From contig JAIXWW010000019.1 of NCBI GenBank assembly GCA_027491085.1, forward strand, positions 186,001 through 250,000: DNA of 64,000 bases, in the 5' to 3' direction. The position numbers and the translations under genes were made by a program. Below the pieces are notes generated by a model. That model saw only the letters and a program-made list of their open reading frames with translations, was not told the origin of the DNA and did no database searches. Of the stretch, positions 18,198 through 27,986 are shown piece after piece. Source of the stretch: Bacteroidota bacterium. GTDB taxonomy: Bacteria > Bacteroidota > Bacteroidia > UKL13-3. The first letter of the stretch is position 1, and every line of letters starts with the position of its first letter.

Positions 18198-18566
18198 ATG
18201 ACACGAACTGACCAATTAATGGCATTACGCCCAATAGTAAATATTGATAACAGTAAATCAAGTTTACATTTAGAAGAATTTCAGAATAATACTTTACGTC
18301 CGATTTTAAAGTTTCAAAACGAAATCATATTAGCACTTGTAAATAATAGTTTAGCTAAAGTAATTTTACCTAAAAGCGCAGTTGAAAAAGTCTTGTTTAT
18401 TGAAAACTATATCCAGAAAAATCACATTCTAAAAAATCAGTTAATAGGTCTAACAATTGCCCTATTCACTGAATCTGAAGTAGCATTTTACCTTAATTAC
18501 CAAAGCGATATAAATAGGAGAATCAATCAGTTAATTATAAAAAGAGTTGGTGATCAAATTACTTAA
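18198..18566 (+). CDS. Conserved hypothetical protein (~122 aa)
   Basis: ORF MTRTDQLMALRPIVNIDNSKSS...; likely ATG at 18198 within the listed 18177 ORF. Confidence 0.65.
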   Translation: MTRTDQLMALRPIVNIDNSKSSLHLEEFQNNTLRPILKFQNEIILALVNNSLAKVILPKSAVEKVLFIENYIQKNHILKNQLIGLTIALFTESEVAFYLNYQSDINRRINQLIIKRVGDQIT

Positions 18567-18605
18567 AAAGTAATAGTTTATACCTAATAAACTATTACTT
18601 TTTTG
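18565..18605. terminator. Bidirectional terminator between convergent genes
   Basis: AAAAGTAATAGTTTATACCTAATAAACTATTACTTTTTT hairpin. Confidence 0.8.
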
Positions 18606-21181
18606 GTGATTAATCCGTTATTAGATTTAACAGAAAGAAAATAAACGCCTGCATCTAAATTACTGATGTCAAACTTCATTTCATTATCATTTGTTTTATT
18701 AAGGATAAAACTTATTTTTTTTCCATTTATGTCTGATAACTGATAAGTACAGTCCGTTAAATCAAAAGATGAATTAACAGTGAAATTACCTTTATTCGGA
18801 TTAGGAAACACTTCAATACTATTACTATTAATCATTTCATTATTTGAAACAGAAAGTTCAGAAGGCAATTTAAAACCTGCCGTACCATCAGTTCTAGAAC
18901 TTGATAAACCTTGTTTTGCATCGGCACCCATTCCTCTTCTGGCAAATGCTTTCCAAAGTAGTAATTTATTTGCCCCACCATTTAATAAGGAATCAGCTAA
19001 AATTAACGCATCGCGCGAATCCATAAAACCAGGGTTGCATGGTTGAAGCTTCAAACCCATAACCACCAATTCTATTGTCTTATTATTGCCACCTTTACCA
19101 GTATAAACATTTTCATCAAAACCATACTTGTCAATCATATCTAGGTAAATATCGTACAAAGCACTGCACCAAACAAAACCTACACCATGTGGAACAGACA
19201 ATGTTTTTATATTATTATAATTTACTGGATTTACAGCCATATTTCTGCTGTATTTATAGGGTCTAATACCAATTCCTAAAGTATCTTGACCGATTAAATG
19301 AGTACCAATCCCTCTTCCAATAAGCGTTGTTTCGTATGGCTTAGAAGTCAATGCCAATCCAAAAAAATCACTCCACCCCTCACCTGCTTGCTCTTGATTT
19401 GATAAACAAGATGAATTAGCTGCTCCTCCCGTTAATCTAATTGAAATTCCATGTCCATATTCATGAGCAATTACGCCATTATCAAAATCGCTATCATAAG
19501 TTCTATTGGCAGCATTAAATATGGACGAATCATACATGCTGATTTCAACATTTTCTGTGGCTATTGCATTTTTAAAAATTGTACCATTAGCAGAGCTAAT
19601 CATAACAGAGGGGATATTTATTCCTGTTCCAGCACCAGTCATGGCAGTAACTGTATTGGATGTATTTATCATTACTACACCAACCGCACCTGCTTCTTGG
19701 GCAAATAGTACTTTTGTTTGATAAGTACAGCCTGTTCCACCCCTTGTAATCACTGCAATGTTCCCCTTAACAGAGTTGGCATTTACCAAAGAGGCGCAAC
19801 CTAAATTACCATTGCTATTGGTAGTTCCATCATTTACTAAAACCATTTTAGCGGTAATAGGGTAAACAGATAATCTGGGACCAAAAGATGCTGCAATTGC
19901 CGCATACTTATTTGCAATGGAAGAAGGTTCATTTACTTGTAAAATATTTGTAGCGCTGGATGCTGTGCCTCCCCATAAATACATTTGCATTCTAGGATTT
20001 GTGCCATCAACTGGAACTGCAAAATTAGCATTATCAGTGCCACTTCCATCTTGTGCTTCAGCATAAACAAAATCTTTTCCTAATCCTAAATTTGAATAAT
20101 TTTTAGACTGAAAATTGCCACTTTCTTCATCAAAACCATAATGATAAAAAACATCGTGCATGGTATTGTTCCAAAAGAATAAATTGGTAATGGCTGCGTT
20201 TAAGTTAGGTCTGGGACCAGCATCTAATCCATATGGAAAATCAAATAATAAATCCGTTCCACCATCAGGCGAGTACGCAGTTGTTGTTGAATTATTAGCT
20301 AATGTATCTTCTTTTGCCCAAACATTATTTCCTCTTGTAATCGAAAATTCAGGTCCTTCAACTGCATTGGTATCATGCCATCCATAAGGCGAAGCTATCA
20401 AGTCATTGGCATCCGAAACCAATTGTCTATCACCACGAGCAGGACTTTCCATTGGTATTGGATAAACTTTATAAGTTCCTGTATTAGCTGCTTTGCCTAA
20501 ATTATTATTATCATCAAATTCAAAAAAGTAAGGTTTATTTAAGTTTGATGAAGTGATATTTTCTGCACTACATTTAGTGGTATAATTGTTTTTTTCGATA
20601 ACTAAACCTGTGTTTGCATCTATAATGATATTCAACCAATCAGCAGTTTCATCGTTTAAAACATCAACTTGCCAAGCTGCTACAATAGAACCATTTTTTT
20701 CGTAATAAATTGGTTTACCAACAATTGCTTCGCTCGATAAACCTTTATCTTCTATTTTAAACGCCATGTTATCAGTTAATGTAACTTTATTTAACGCTTT
20801 TTTTACAATACTTGCTGTATTTAAAGCAATGTTCAAAGCTTCATTGGCACCTATTTTTTTACTGTTTTCAACCAAATTGATATCTTTAATGGCAATGTTT
20901 TGTCTAACTAAATTTCCGTTTTTATCAATATGAACGCTACTTTGCGAGTTAAAAACCTCAACCCCATTTACCATTTGCTTGAAGTAAATATGTGTTATTC
21001 CAGTTTTTTTGTCAGTATGGGAACTATTGATAGAAATTTCCTCGGTTTTCAAATCATTAAAACCAACTCTGTTTAATAACTGTGTTAACTGTAAATTACT
21101 TACTTGAGCGTTTGAAACCACCCAAAAACCTAAAATAATAATTGTAAAAAGTCTCCTCATTTGATAAATATATATAACCAA
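18584..21181 (-). CDS. M36 family (fungalysin-like) metallopeptidase with PA-domain insert and T9SS sorting domain
   Basis: GVIAHEYGHGISIRLTGG zinc motif; PA-like NIAVITRGGTGCTYQTKVLFAQEAGAVGVVMIN; C-terminal EVFPNPNKGNF...GVYFLSVKSNNGLITKKVIVY. Confidence 0.9.
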   Translation of the reverse strand: MVIYIYQMRRLFTIIILGFWVVSNAQVSNLQLTQLLNRVGFNDLKTEEISINSSHTDKKTGITHIYFKQMVNGVEVFNSQSSVHIDKNGNLVRQNIAIKDINLVENSKKIGANEALNIALNTASIVKKALNKVTLTDNMAFKIEDKGLSSEAIVGKPIYYEKNGSIVAAWQVDVLNDETADWLNIIIDANTGLVIEKNNYTTKCSAENITSSNLNKPYFFEFDDNNNLGKAANTGTYKVYPIPMESPARGDRQLVSDANDLIASPYGWHDTNAVEGPEFSITRGNNVWAKEDTLANNSTTTAYSPDGGTDLLFDFPYGLDAGPRPNLNAAITNLFFWNNTMHDVFYHYGFDEESGNFQSKNYSNLGLGKDFVYAEAQDGSGTDNANFAVPVDGTNPRMQMYLWGGTASSATNILQVNEPSSIANKYAAIAASFGPRLSVYPITAKMVLVNDGTTNSNGNLGCASLVNANSVKGNIAVITRGGTGCTYQTKVLFAQEAGAVGVVMINTSNTVTAMTGAGTGINIPSVMISSANGTIFKNAIATENVEISMYDSSIFNAANRTYDSDFDNGVIAHEYGHGISIRLTGGAANSSCLSNQEQAGEGWSDFFGLALTSKPYETTLIGRGIGTHLIGQDTLGIGIRPYKYSRNMAVNPVNYNNIKTLSVPHGVGFVWCSALYDIYLDMIDKYGFDENVYTGKGGNNKTIELVVMGLKLQPCNPGFMDSRDALILADSLLNGGANKLLLWKAFARRGMGADAKQGLSSSRTDGTAGFKLPSELSVSNNEMINSNSIEVFPNPNKGNFTVNSSFDLTDCTYQLSDINGKKISFILNKTNDNEMKFDISNLDAGVYFLSVKSNNGLITKKVIVY

Positions 21182-21277
21182 ATATATAATAAGTTTTTAA
21201 AAAACAATAGCTTAACTATAATCAATTGTAGATTGCATATTTAAAAGTTAATTTGCACCTCTATTTTAAAAATATAA

Positions 21278-22282
21278 ATGACAAAGGAAATTGTAGTAAG
21301 CGGAATAAGACCAACAGGTAATTTACATTTGGGAAATTATATGGGTGCTGTAAAAAATTTTATAAAAATGCAGCACGATTATAATTGCTATTTTTTTATT
21401 GCAGATTATCATTCGTTAACCACACACCCAAACCCAGTTGATTTACACCAAAATGTAAAACAAGTTTTGGCCGAATACATTGCCTGCGGAATAGACCCAG
21501 AAGCAAGTACCATTTACATTCAAAGCGACTTACCTGAAATAGCTGAATTGTATTTATTGCTCAACATGCACGCCTACAAAGGTGAACTGGAGCGCGTTAC
21601 ATCGTTTAAAGAAAAGGCAAAATCGCACCCCGATAATATTAACGCTGGCTTATTGACTTACCCTGTTTTAATGGCTGCCGATATTTTAATACATAAAGCT
21701 GTTAAAGTTCCCGTTGGTAAAGACCAAGAGCAACATTTAGAAATGGCAAGAACTTTTGGAAACCGTTTCAACAGAATATATAACAACGAACTTTTTCCTG
21801 AACCACAAGCATTTAATTATGGAAACCAATTGGTAAAAGTACCAGGTTTACAAGGTGGTGGAAAAATGAGTAAAAGCGATGGAGATAACACTGTTATTAA
21901 TTTAAACGATGAAGATGCAGTAGTTAGAAAAAAAATAATGAAAGCCGTAAGCGATGTGGCTCCAACCGAACCCAACTCCACTCCTAGCCAAGCTGTTCAA
22001 AATTTATTTGATTTAATGCAATTGGTTTCAACGCCTGAAGTAATTACACATTATAAAAACACCTTTGCTGATTGCAGCATTCGTTATGGCGATATGAAAA
22101 AACAATTAGCTGAAGACATGGCCAATTTTATTGCCCCAATAAAACAAAAAATAGATGATATAAAAGGCAATGATGAAATGCTTGGAAAAATAGCAAAACT
22201 AGGAGCCGAAAAAGCCAGAGAAAGTGCTTCGGCAACTGTTAGCAAAGCTAGAAAAATGATTGGTTTTAAACGTTTTTATTAA
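21278..22282 (+). CDS. trpS: Tryptophan--tRNA ligase
   Basis: SGIRPTGNLHLGNYMGAVKN, VPGLQGGGKMSKSDGD (KMSKS). Confidence 0.96.
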   Translation: MTKEIVVSGIRPTGNLHLGNYMGAVKNFIKMQHDYNCYFFIADYHSLTTHPNPVDLHQNVKQVLAEYIACGIDPEASTIYIQSDLPEIAELYLLLNMHAYKGELERVTSFKEKAKSHPDNINAGLLTYPVLMAADILIHKAVKVPVGKDQEQHLEMARTFGNRFNRIYNNELFPEPQAFNYGNQLVKVPGLQGGGKMSKSDGDNTVINLNDEDAVVRKKIMKAVSDVAPTEPNSTPSQAVQNLFDLMQLVSTPEVITHYKNTFADCSIRYGDMKKQLAEDMANFIAPIKQKIDDIKGNDEMLGKIAKLGAEKARESASATVSKARKMIGFKRFY

Positions 22283-22289
22283 TCAAAAT

Positions 22290-23222
22290 ATGCAAGTACA
22301 TTTTGATATAAATTCACTTCCAGCTATAAAAAATGCCATTGTTAGTCAAGGTACTTTTGATGGGGTACATTTGGCTCACAAAAAAATAATTGAACGCTTA
22401 AAGCAAATTGCTTCTATAAAAGATGGCGAAACGGTATTGATTACCTTTGAACCACATCCGCGCATGGTACTTTTTCCTGATGACCATGGTTTGCAGTTAT
22501 TGAGTACCTTAAACGAAAAAATTCATTTATTGGAAAAAGCTGGAATTGACCACTTGATTATTTTGCCATTTACCAAAGAATTTTCGCGCCAAACTTCCGA
22601 ACAGTTTATCAAAACCATTTTGGTGAATAAAATAAAAACCAACACCTTGGTAATTGGTTACGACCATCGTTTTGGAAAAAACCGTGAAGGTTCGTTTGAA
22701 CATTTAAAAGAATCGTCATCGTTATATGGTTTTGAAGTGGAAGAAATTCCAGAACAAGATATTGATGAAATTGCTGTTAGTTCCACCAAAATACGTAATG
22801 CCTTATTGAATAATGATATTCAAACTGCACAAAAATACTTAGGAAACAGTTATAGCTTGGAAGGAAAAGTAGTAAAAGGTAAACAATTAGGCCGTACCAT
22901 TGGCTACCCAACTGCTAATATTGAAGTAGAAAATAGTTTTAAACTCATACCTCAAGATGGAGTTTATGCTGTGTGGGTTTGGTATAATAAAGCAAGGTTT
23001 GGAGGCATGTTAAATATTGGCAATAACCCAACCGTAGCAGGCAAAGGCCGCAGTATTGAAGTTAATATTTTTGATTTTGAAAAAGAGATTTATACCGAAA
23101 TGCTAAAAATTGAATTTGTAAGCAAGCTCCGCAATGAAGAAAAGTTTAATGGATTAGATGCTTTAAAAGCGCAATTGCATTTAGATAAACAAAATGCTTT
23201 GGCAATTTTGAATAAAGCGTAA
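22290..23222 (+). CDS. ribF: Bifunctional riboflavin kinase / FAD synthetase
   Basis: QGTFDGVHLAHKKII, TFEPHPR, VIGYDHRFGKNREG, GRTIGYPTANI; ATG at 22290 preferred over the 22260 ORF start. Confidence 0.94.
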   Translation: MQVHFDINSLPAIKNAIVSQGTFDGVHLAHKKIIERLKQIASIKDGETVLITFEPHPRMVLFPDDHGLQLLSTLNEKIHLLEKAGIDHLIILPFTKEFSRQTSEQFIKTILVNKIKTNTLVIGYDHRFGKNREGSFEHLKESSSLYGFEVEEIPEQDIDEIAVSSTKIRNALLNNDIQTAQKYLGNSYSLEGKVVKGKQLGRTIGYPTANIEVENSFKLIPQDGVYAVWVWYNKARFGGMLNIGNNPTVAGKGRSIEVNIFDFEKEIYTEMLKIEFVSKLRNEEKFNGLDALKAQLHLDKQNALAILNKA

Positions 23223-23236
23223 TATAAATAAATTTG
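23207..23236 (+). promoter_or_regulatory. Candidate Bacteroidota promoter for pyrR-pyrB
   Basis: TTTG (23207-23210) - 18 nt - TAAATTTG (23229-23236), 61 nt upstream of the pyrR ATG, overlapping the ribF 3' end. Confidence 0.55.
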
Positions 23237-23297
23237 TACAGTTTAATCGGTAAACAACATTACCAAAAATAAAAGCCAATAAAATGGTTTAAAGCCA

Positions 23298-23837
23298 ATG
23301 AATAGTAAAACCATACTCGAAAAAAAACAATTTAGTATTGTAATTGATAGGCTTTGTTATGAGCTTATTGAAAAACATGGCTCGTTTGAAAATACGGCTA
23401 TTATTGGTCTTCAGCCAAGAGGAACTTATTTGGCACGCAGAATTTTAAAGCGATTGATTGACATTACTCAAAATCAAAATTTGCTTTATGGCGAGTTAGA
23501 TATTTCATTTTACAGAGATGATTTTAGGCGTGGGAAGGAACAAATAGTTCCCAATGCCATGAAAATTAACTTTACCGTTGAAAACAAAAAAGTGGTTTTA
23601 ATTGACGATGTGCTTTATACAGGGCGCAGTATTCGTTCGGCTTTAGATGCATTGGTTGACTTTGGCCGACCAGAAAAAGTGGAACTAATGGTATTAATTG
23701 ACAGGCGTTTTAGTCGCCACTTACCTATTCAGCCTGATTATACTGGCATAACTGTAGATACACGAGCCAACGATAAAGTAAAAGTGGAATGGAAAGAAAA
23801 TAGTAAAGCCGATATAGCATTGATAGTAAGTAGTTAA
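23298..23837 (+). CDS. pyrR: PyrR bifunctional regulator / uracil phosphoribosyltransferase
   Basis: GLQPRGTYLARRI, VVLIDDVLYTGRSIRSALDAL. Confidence 0.93.
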   Translation: MNSKTILEKKQFSIVIDRLCYELIEKHGSFENTAIIGLQPRGTYLARRILKRLIDITQNQNLLYGELDISFYRDDFRRGKEQIVPNAMKINFTVENKKVVLIDDVLYTGRSIRSALDALVDFGRPEKVELMVLIDRRFSRHLPIQPDYTGITVDTRANDKVKVEWKENSKADIALIVSS

Positions 23838-23888
23838 AAAAACAGTTTTTAAACGCTTTATTTCAATCCAATTTTAGCAATTAATTAA

Positions 23889-24812
23889 ATGAAAAAATTT
23901 ACACAAAAACATTTATTAGGTATAAAAGACATTACCCAAGAAGATATAGAACTAATTTTTGAAACAGCCGATGGTTTTAAAACCGTTATCAATAGGCCCA
24001 TTAAAAAAGTTCCTTCCTTGCGCGATGTTACCATTGCCAATATTTTCTTTGAAAATTCTACACGCACACGCATTTCGTTCGAATTAGCACAAAAACGTTT
24101 GAGTGCCGATACTGTTAACTTCTCAGCTTCTTCATCATCGGTTTCAAAAGGCGAAACTTTAATTGATACGGTTAACAATATTTTGGCTATGAAGGTAGAT
24201 ATGGTGGTAATGCGTCATCCTGCGCCAGGAGCGGCCATGTTTTTATCAAAACACATCAATGCCAATATTATCAATGCTGGTGATGGAACCCACGAACACC
24301 CAACTCAAGCCCTGTTAGACGCCTTTTCAATTAGAGAAAAACTAGGAAGCGTAGCTGGTAAAAAAGTGGTGATAGTAGGCGATATTTTACATTCACGTGT
24401 GGCTATTTCAAATATATTTTGCTTAAAAAAATTAGGGGCTGAAGTAATGGTTTGCGGACCAAGTACTTTAATTCCAAAACATATAGAAAGTCTTGGTGTA
24501 AAAGTAGAAACTAACTTAATGAAAGCCTTAAATTGGTGCGATGTGGCCAATATGCTACGCATTCAGTTAGAACGTCAAGATATAAAGTATTTCCCATCAT
24601 TGCGCGAGTACAGCATGTTGTATGGTTTAGATAAACAACGCCTTGATTCGTTGAACAAAGAAATTGTAATTATGCATCCGGGACCAATAAACCGTGGTGT
24701 AGAAATAACAAGCGATGTAGCCGATAGCAAACATGCCATTATTTTAGATCAAGTAGAAAATGGAGTGGCTGTTAGAATGGCGGTAATGTATTTATTAGCG
24801 AGTGAGCAATAA
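23889..24812 (+). CDS. pyrB: Aspartate carbamoyltransferase catalytic subunit
   Basis: FFENSTRTRISFELAQKRL, VVMRHPAPGAA, GDGTHEHPTQALLDAF, MHPGPINRGVEI. Confidence 0.96.
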   Translation: MKKFTQKHLLGIKDITQEDIELIFETADGFKTVINRPIKKVPSLRDVTIANIFFENSTRTRISFELAQKRLSADTVNFSASSSSVSKGETLIDTVNNILAMKVDMVVMRHPAPGAAMFLSKHINANIINAGDGTHEHPTQALLDAFSIREKLGSVAGKKVVIVGDILHSRVAISNIFCLKKLGAEVMVCGPSTLIPKHIESLGVKVETNLMKALNWCDVANMLRIQLERQDIKYFPSLREYSMLYGLDKQRLDSLNKEIVIMHPGPINRGVEITSDVADSKHAIILDQVENGVAVRMAVMYLLASEQ

Positions 24813-24840
24813 CTAGTTTCTTAAGGATTAAAGCAAAAAA

Positions 24841-25287
24841 TTATAATTCCTTTGATTTAATTTTTTCATTTAAAGCATCCATTGTTGACTTCCAATTTTT
24901 TTGCTTTAAATTTAATAATTGACTTATTAACTCTATTTCACTAAAGTACATATTAAATGCTTTAGTAATGTCTAAATAGGTTCTGCCATTTCTAACAATA
25001 ATATCATCTGTAGCAATTTCATCCTCCAATGACAAATTTGAATTCAAATATTCGTTTATTGGCTTCACGGCTAACATTTCACCCCTACCCAATACAAACC
25101 AATCTAGGTTAATTTCACTAAATGCTTTGAGTAAATTTCGCTGAGTACCTGGACCTACCTTGTTTTCACCTGCCTCTATTTTTGAAATCGTAATTTTACT
25201 CATGCCAATCCTTTGTGCAAAATCATTTTGTGACAACTGAAAATGGTTTCTAACTTCTTTAAACCTATCTTCTTTACTTTTTTTCAT
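24841..25287 (-). CDS. XRE-family helix-turn-helix regulator
   Basis: HFQLSQNDFAQRIGMSKITISKIEAGENKVGPGTQRNLLKAF. Confidence 0.88.
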   Translation of the reverse strand: MKKSKEDRFKEVRNHFQLSQNDFAQRIGMSKITISKIEAGENKVGPGTQRNLLKAFSEINLDWFVLGRGEMLAVKPINEYLNSNLSLEDEIATDDIIVRNGRTYLDITKAFNMYFSEIELISQLLNLKQKNWKSTMDALNEKIKSKEL

Positions 25288-25533
25288 AATATATATTATT
25301 GCTAAAACTAATGTTTTAAATATTCAAATTAATTAACAATATTATAATTAGATATGGTAAAATACAAGGTAATTGTAATATTGTTTAAATTATATATTAA
25401 ATATTATAACTATTTCAAAATGCCAAATAACATAAATACTAGTCTAATCAAATTAACACATTTGGTTTCATCAAATTCGAAAGTTTAAGTTCTATCTTAT
25501 TATTATTTATTTTTTGTAAGATATTTGAATTAT

Positions 25534-25938
25534 ATGAAAATTTTGATATTAAAGTTTATTGCTACTAATGAAGTTAATAACAGGTTCATTCCAAATTCAA
25601 GTTTTGGATGTTATGAAACTTCTATTTCTAACTATTTTATCCAACAAGAACAAAAAAAGCCATTGGTTAATATTTCAACCCATCCTAATCCAATTAACGA
25701 AAATGACTTACTAAGTCTTGTAATAAATATTGAAACAACTAACCCTAAGTCAAATTATCAACTTATATTAACCGATATTATGGGTAAAACGTTTTCTTAC
25801 AAATTATCAAATACGGAAGGCACTTATCAATACAAACTAAATACAGAAGCACTACAATTCATTTCAAGGGGTATTTATTTTGGGGTAATTAAACAAGATA
25901 ATGAAACCATTGGCACCATAAAACTCATGCTTAATTAA
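25534..25938 (+). CDS. Orphan T9SS C-terminal-domain-like protein (possible gene remnant)
   Basis: NISTHPNPINENDLLSLVINIE...RGIYFGVIKQDNETIGTIKLMLN; no clear signal peptide; ATG at 25534 in the listed 25525 ORF. Confidence 0.6.
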   Translation: MKILILKFIATNEVNNRFIPNSSFGCYETSISNYFIQQEQKKPLVNISTHPNPINENDLLSLVINIETTNPKSNYQLILTDIMGKTFSYKLSNTEGTYQYKLNTEALQFISRGIYFGVIKQDNETIGTIKLMLN

Positions 25939-25941
25939 ATG

Positions 25942-25981
25942 CAAAAAAGGCCGTTAAACAATTGTTTAACGGCCTTTTTTG
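25942..25981. terminator. 40 bp perfect palindrome, bidirectional terminator
   Basis: CAAAAAAGGCCGTTAAACAA|TTGTTTAACGGCCTTTTTTG between convergent genes. Confidence 0.85.
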
Positions 25982-25997
25982 TTAAAGAGTTTATCTA

Positions 25998-27200
25998 CTA
26001 TTTTTTATCTTTAGCGTGGTGAGGAGTAGCTATAAATGCCCTGTTAGCACCTTTCAATTTAGTTAAACTTTTAAGCAAAGTAACAAACACTATAGGTAAT
26101 TTTTGAATAGCCGAGAAGTACTCTGCTTTATAAAAACGTTTTGGCAAGCCTAATGAAGCTGCCAATATAACAGCTGCAAAATTAGCCAAACAAAGATTTA
26201 AAAGTGATTGATAAAAGAAAAATGCTAAAATGGGTAAAAGGAAAGAAAAACCAAGCACCAACACTTTAGGCATTAATAATAATTGTAATGTTTTATTGAA
26301 ATAATTTAAATTACTATTGGTAAATAAACTGATAAACGATTTTAACAAATTTTTACGTAAGTAAAAAAACTGTGCTGAAAACCAACGCGTACGTTGCTTA
26401 TTCAAATCGTCTATATAACGGGTTTTTTCATCAAAAACATCAATATCTGGAGTATACTTAGTTTTAGTTTTCTTAAGTGCCATTATTAACTCCATTTCCT
26501 TGTCATAACCGCCTACAGCCCTAATTTTTAAAACCTCATCTACAAAAAAGTCTTTTCGTAAAGCAATACCTGAACCAATAAGCGCAGTTTGCAATCCAAT
26601 ATTTACGTGTCCTCTCCTAAAAATAGAATTATTTATTTCTTCACTAAAGGCATCTAAAATAGCAATGGGTGTATCTAGGTTTTTAGCTGTTCTGTGTGTT
26701 TGAATTACTTGAACTTCACTGTCAATTTCGTTATTAAGTTTACGCAAATAATCGGCTTCCATTACATTATCAATATCTAACAATACAATAAAATCGTAAT
26801 CGCCATTTACTATTAAGTCTTCAGTTTTACGTACACTATTTCCTTTGGTAGAATAAGGCAAATCAAAAGCCAATACCTTTATTGGTAACTTTTCTAACTG
26901 ACTAACAGTTTCAGGCTGCAAATGATCGCCAACTACTATAATATCATGCCTATCTTTGGGGTATGTTTGATTCAAATTTTCGGCTGCACTCTCAAGTATC
27001 ACATGGTCATTTTTATAGGCAACCAACAAAACTGCAAATTTATTTAGATACTTATTCTCATTTGTGTTTTTGGCTTTATTAAACACTGAACATACAGCAA
27101 AAAATAATAAATAAAATACATTAAAGGCCATAAAGTAAACCAATAACGTAAATAAAATTTCTAGGGTGTAACTCATAATTTTATAATTTGATAGATACAA
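25998..27200 (-). CDS. Membrane-associated GT2-family glycosyltransferase
   Basis: VLLVAYKND, FIVLLDIDNVMEADYLRKL, QRTRWFSAQFF, C-terminal TM segments. Confidence 0.85.
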   Translation of the reverse strand: MYLSNYKIMSYTLEILFTLLVYFMAFNVFYLLFFAVCSVFNKAKNTNENKYLNKFAVLLVAYKNDHVILESAAENLNQTYPKDRHDIIVVGDHLQPETVSQLEKLPIKVLAFDLPYSTKGNSVRKTEDLIVNGDYDFIVLLDIDNVMEADYLRKLNNEIDSEVQVIQTHRTAKNLDTPIAILDAFSEEINNSIFRRGHVNIGLQTALIGSGIALRKDFFVDEVLKIRAVGGYDKEMELIMALKKTKTKYTPDIDVFDEKTRYIDDLNKQRTRWFSAQFFYLRKNLLKSFISLFTNSNLNYFNKTLQLLLMPKVLVLGFSFLLPILAFFFYQSLLNLCLANFAAVILAASLGLPKRFYKAEYFSAIQKLPIVFVTLLKSLTKLKGANRAFIATPHHAKDKK

Positions 27201-27246
27201 ATAAAGTATAATTTTTTACAAATAATAATAACATTATACACATTAT

Positions 27247-27972
27247 TTACTGTGCAAAAACAACCGTTAGTGCTAAAAATACACCAACTAAAACAGCATA
27301 AGTCTTATATTTAGAAAAACGATGTTGTTCGGAAGATTCAAATAAAATGGTGGTAGAAATATGTAAAAATGTACCTATTACAAACGCCATAAACTGACTA
27401 AAAATTTGATCTGATAAGGTATAATTTAAACTGTAACTTAAAATAGCACCTGTTGGTGAAGCTAAACAATACACACTCATCAATACCAAAATTACCTTAT
27501 TGTTTAATTTTAAACCTTTTAAAATTACTGCCAAAGCAAAAGCTGCTGGAAATTCGTGTAGGGCTATTCCAACCAACATGCTATAACTTATATTGGCATT
27601 GCTTTGAAAAAAAGCACCTAAAGGTATTCCTTCTAAAAAAGTATGCAAACACATACTAGCGATGATACCAAAAGGAATCACATGTTTTTTTACCACATCG
27701 TGTAAATGAAAATGGCCATGTTCAATGCCTTTAGAATATTTTTCTAATAAAATTTGAAACCAAAAACCACCTAAAATAAATACACCTGTGTATTTATTGG
27801 CATTTGAATATACCTCGGGCATGAGGCTTATAATGGTAATAGAAAATAAATATGCCCCAGCAAATGATAATAATAGCTTTAGTTTTTTCTCATCGTATTT
27901 ATTGGAGAATATGGCTGCTAATGAACCTAAAAACGGAGATAAAAATAAAAGACCTAAGAATAAATAACCCAT
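27247..27972 (-). CDS. ZIP-family metal transporter
   Basis: Multi-TM; HGHFHLHD, SMCLHTFLEGIPLGAFF, GIALHEFPAAFALAVIL. Confidence 0.88.
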   Translation of the reverse strand: MGYLFLGLLFLSPFLGSLAAIFSNKYDEKKLKLLLSFAGAYLFSITIISLMPEVYSNANKYTGVFILGGFWFQILLEKYSKGIEHGHFHLHDVVKKHVIPFGIIASMCLHTFLEGIPLGAFFQSNANISYSMLVGIALHEFPAAFALAVILKGLKLNNKVILVLMSVYCLASPTGAILSYSLNYTLSDQIFSQFMAFVIGTFLHISTTILFESSEQHRFSKYKTYAVLVGVFLALTVVFAQ

Positions 27973-27986
27973 TTTGAAAATAATAC

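Noticed and set aside
19451-19721. Overlapping plus-strand ORFs of 85 and 71 aa
   Set aside because: Both are antisense to the M36 peptidase coding region, low-complexity, and have no recognisable family.
24841-25938. XRE regulator plus orphan T9SS ORF as a two-gene defence or TA module
   Set aside because: Genes are divergent; the second protein looks like a sorting domain, not a toxin; no supporting motif.
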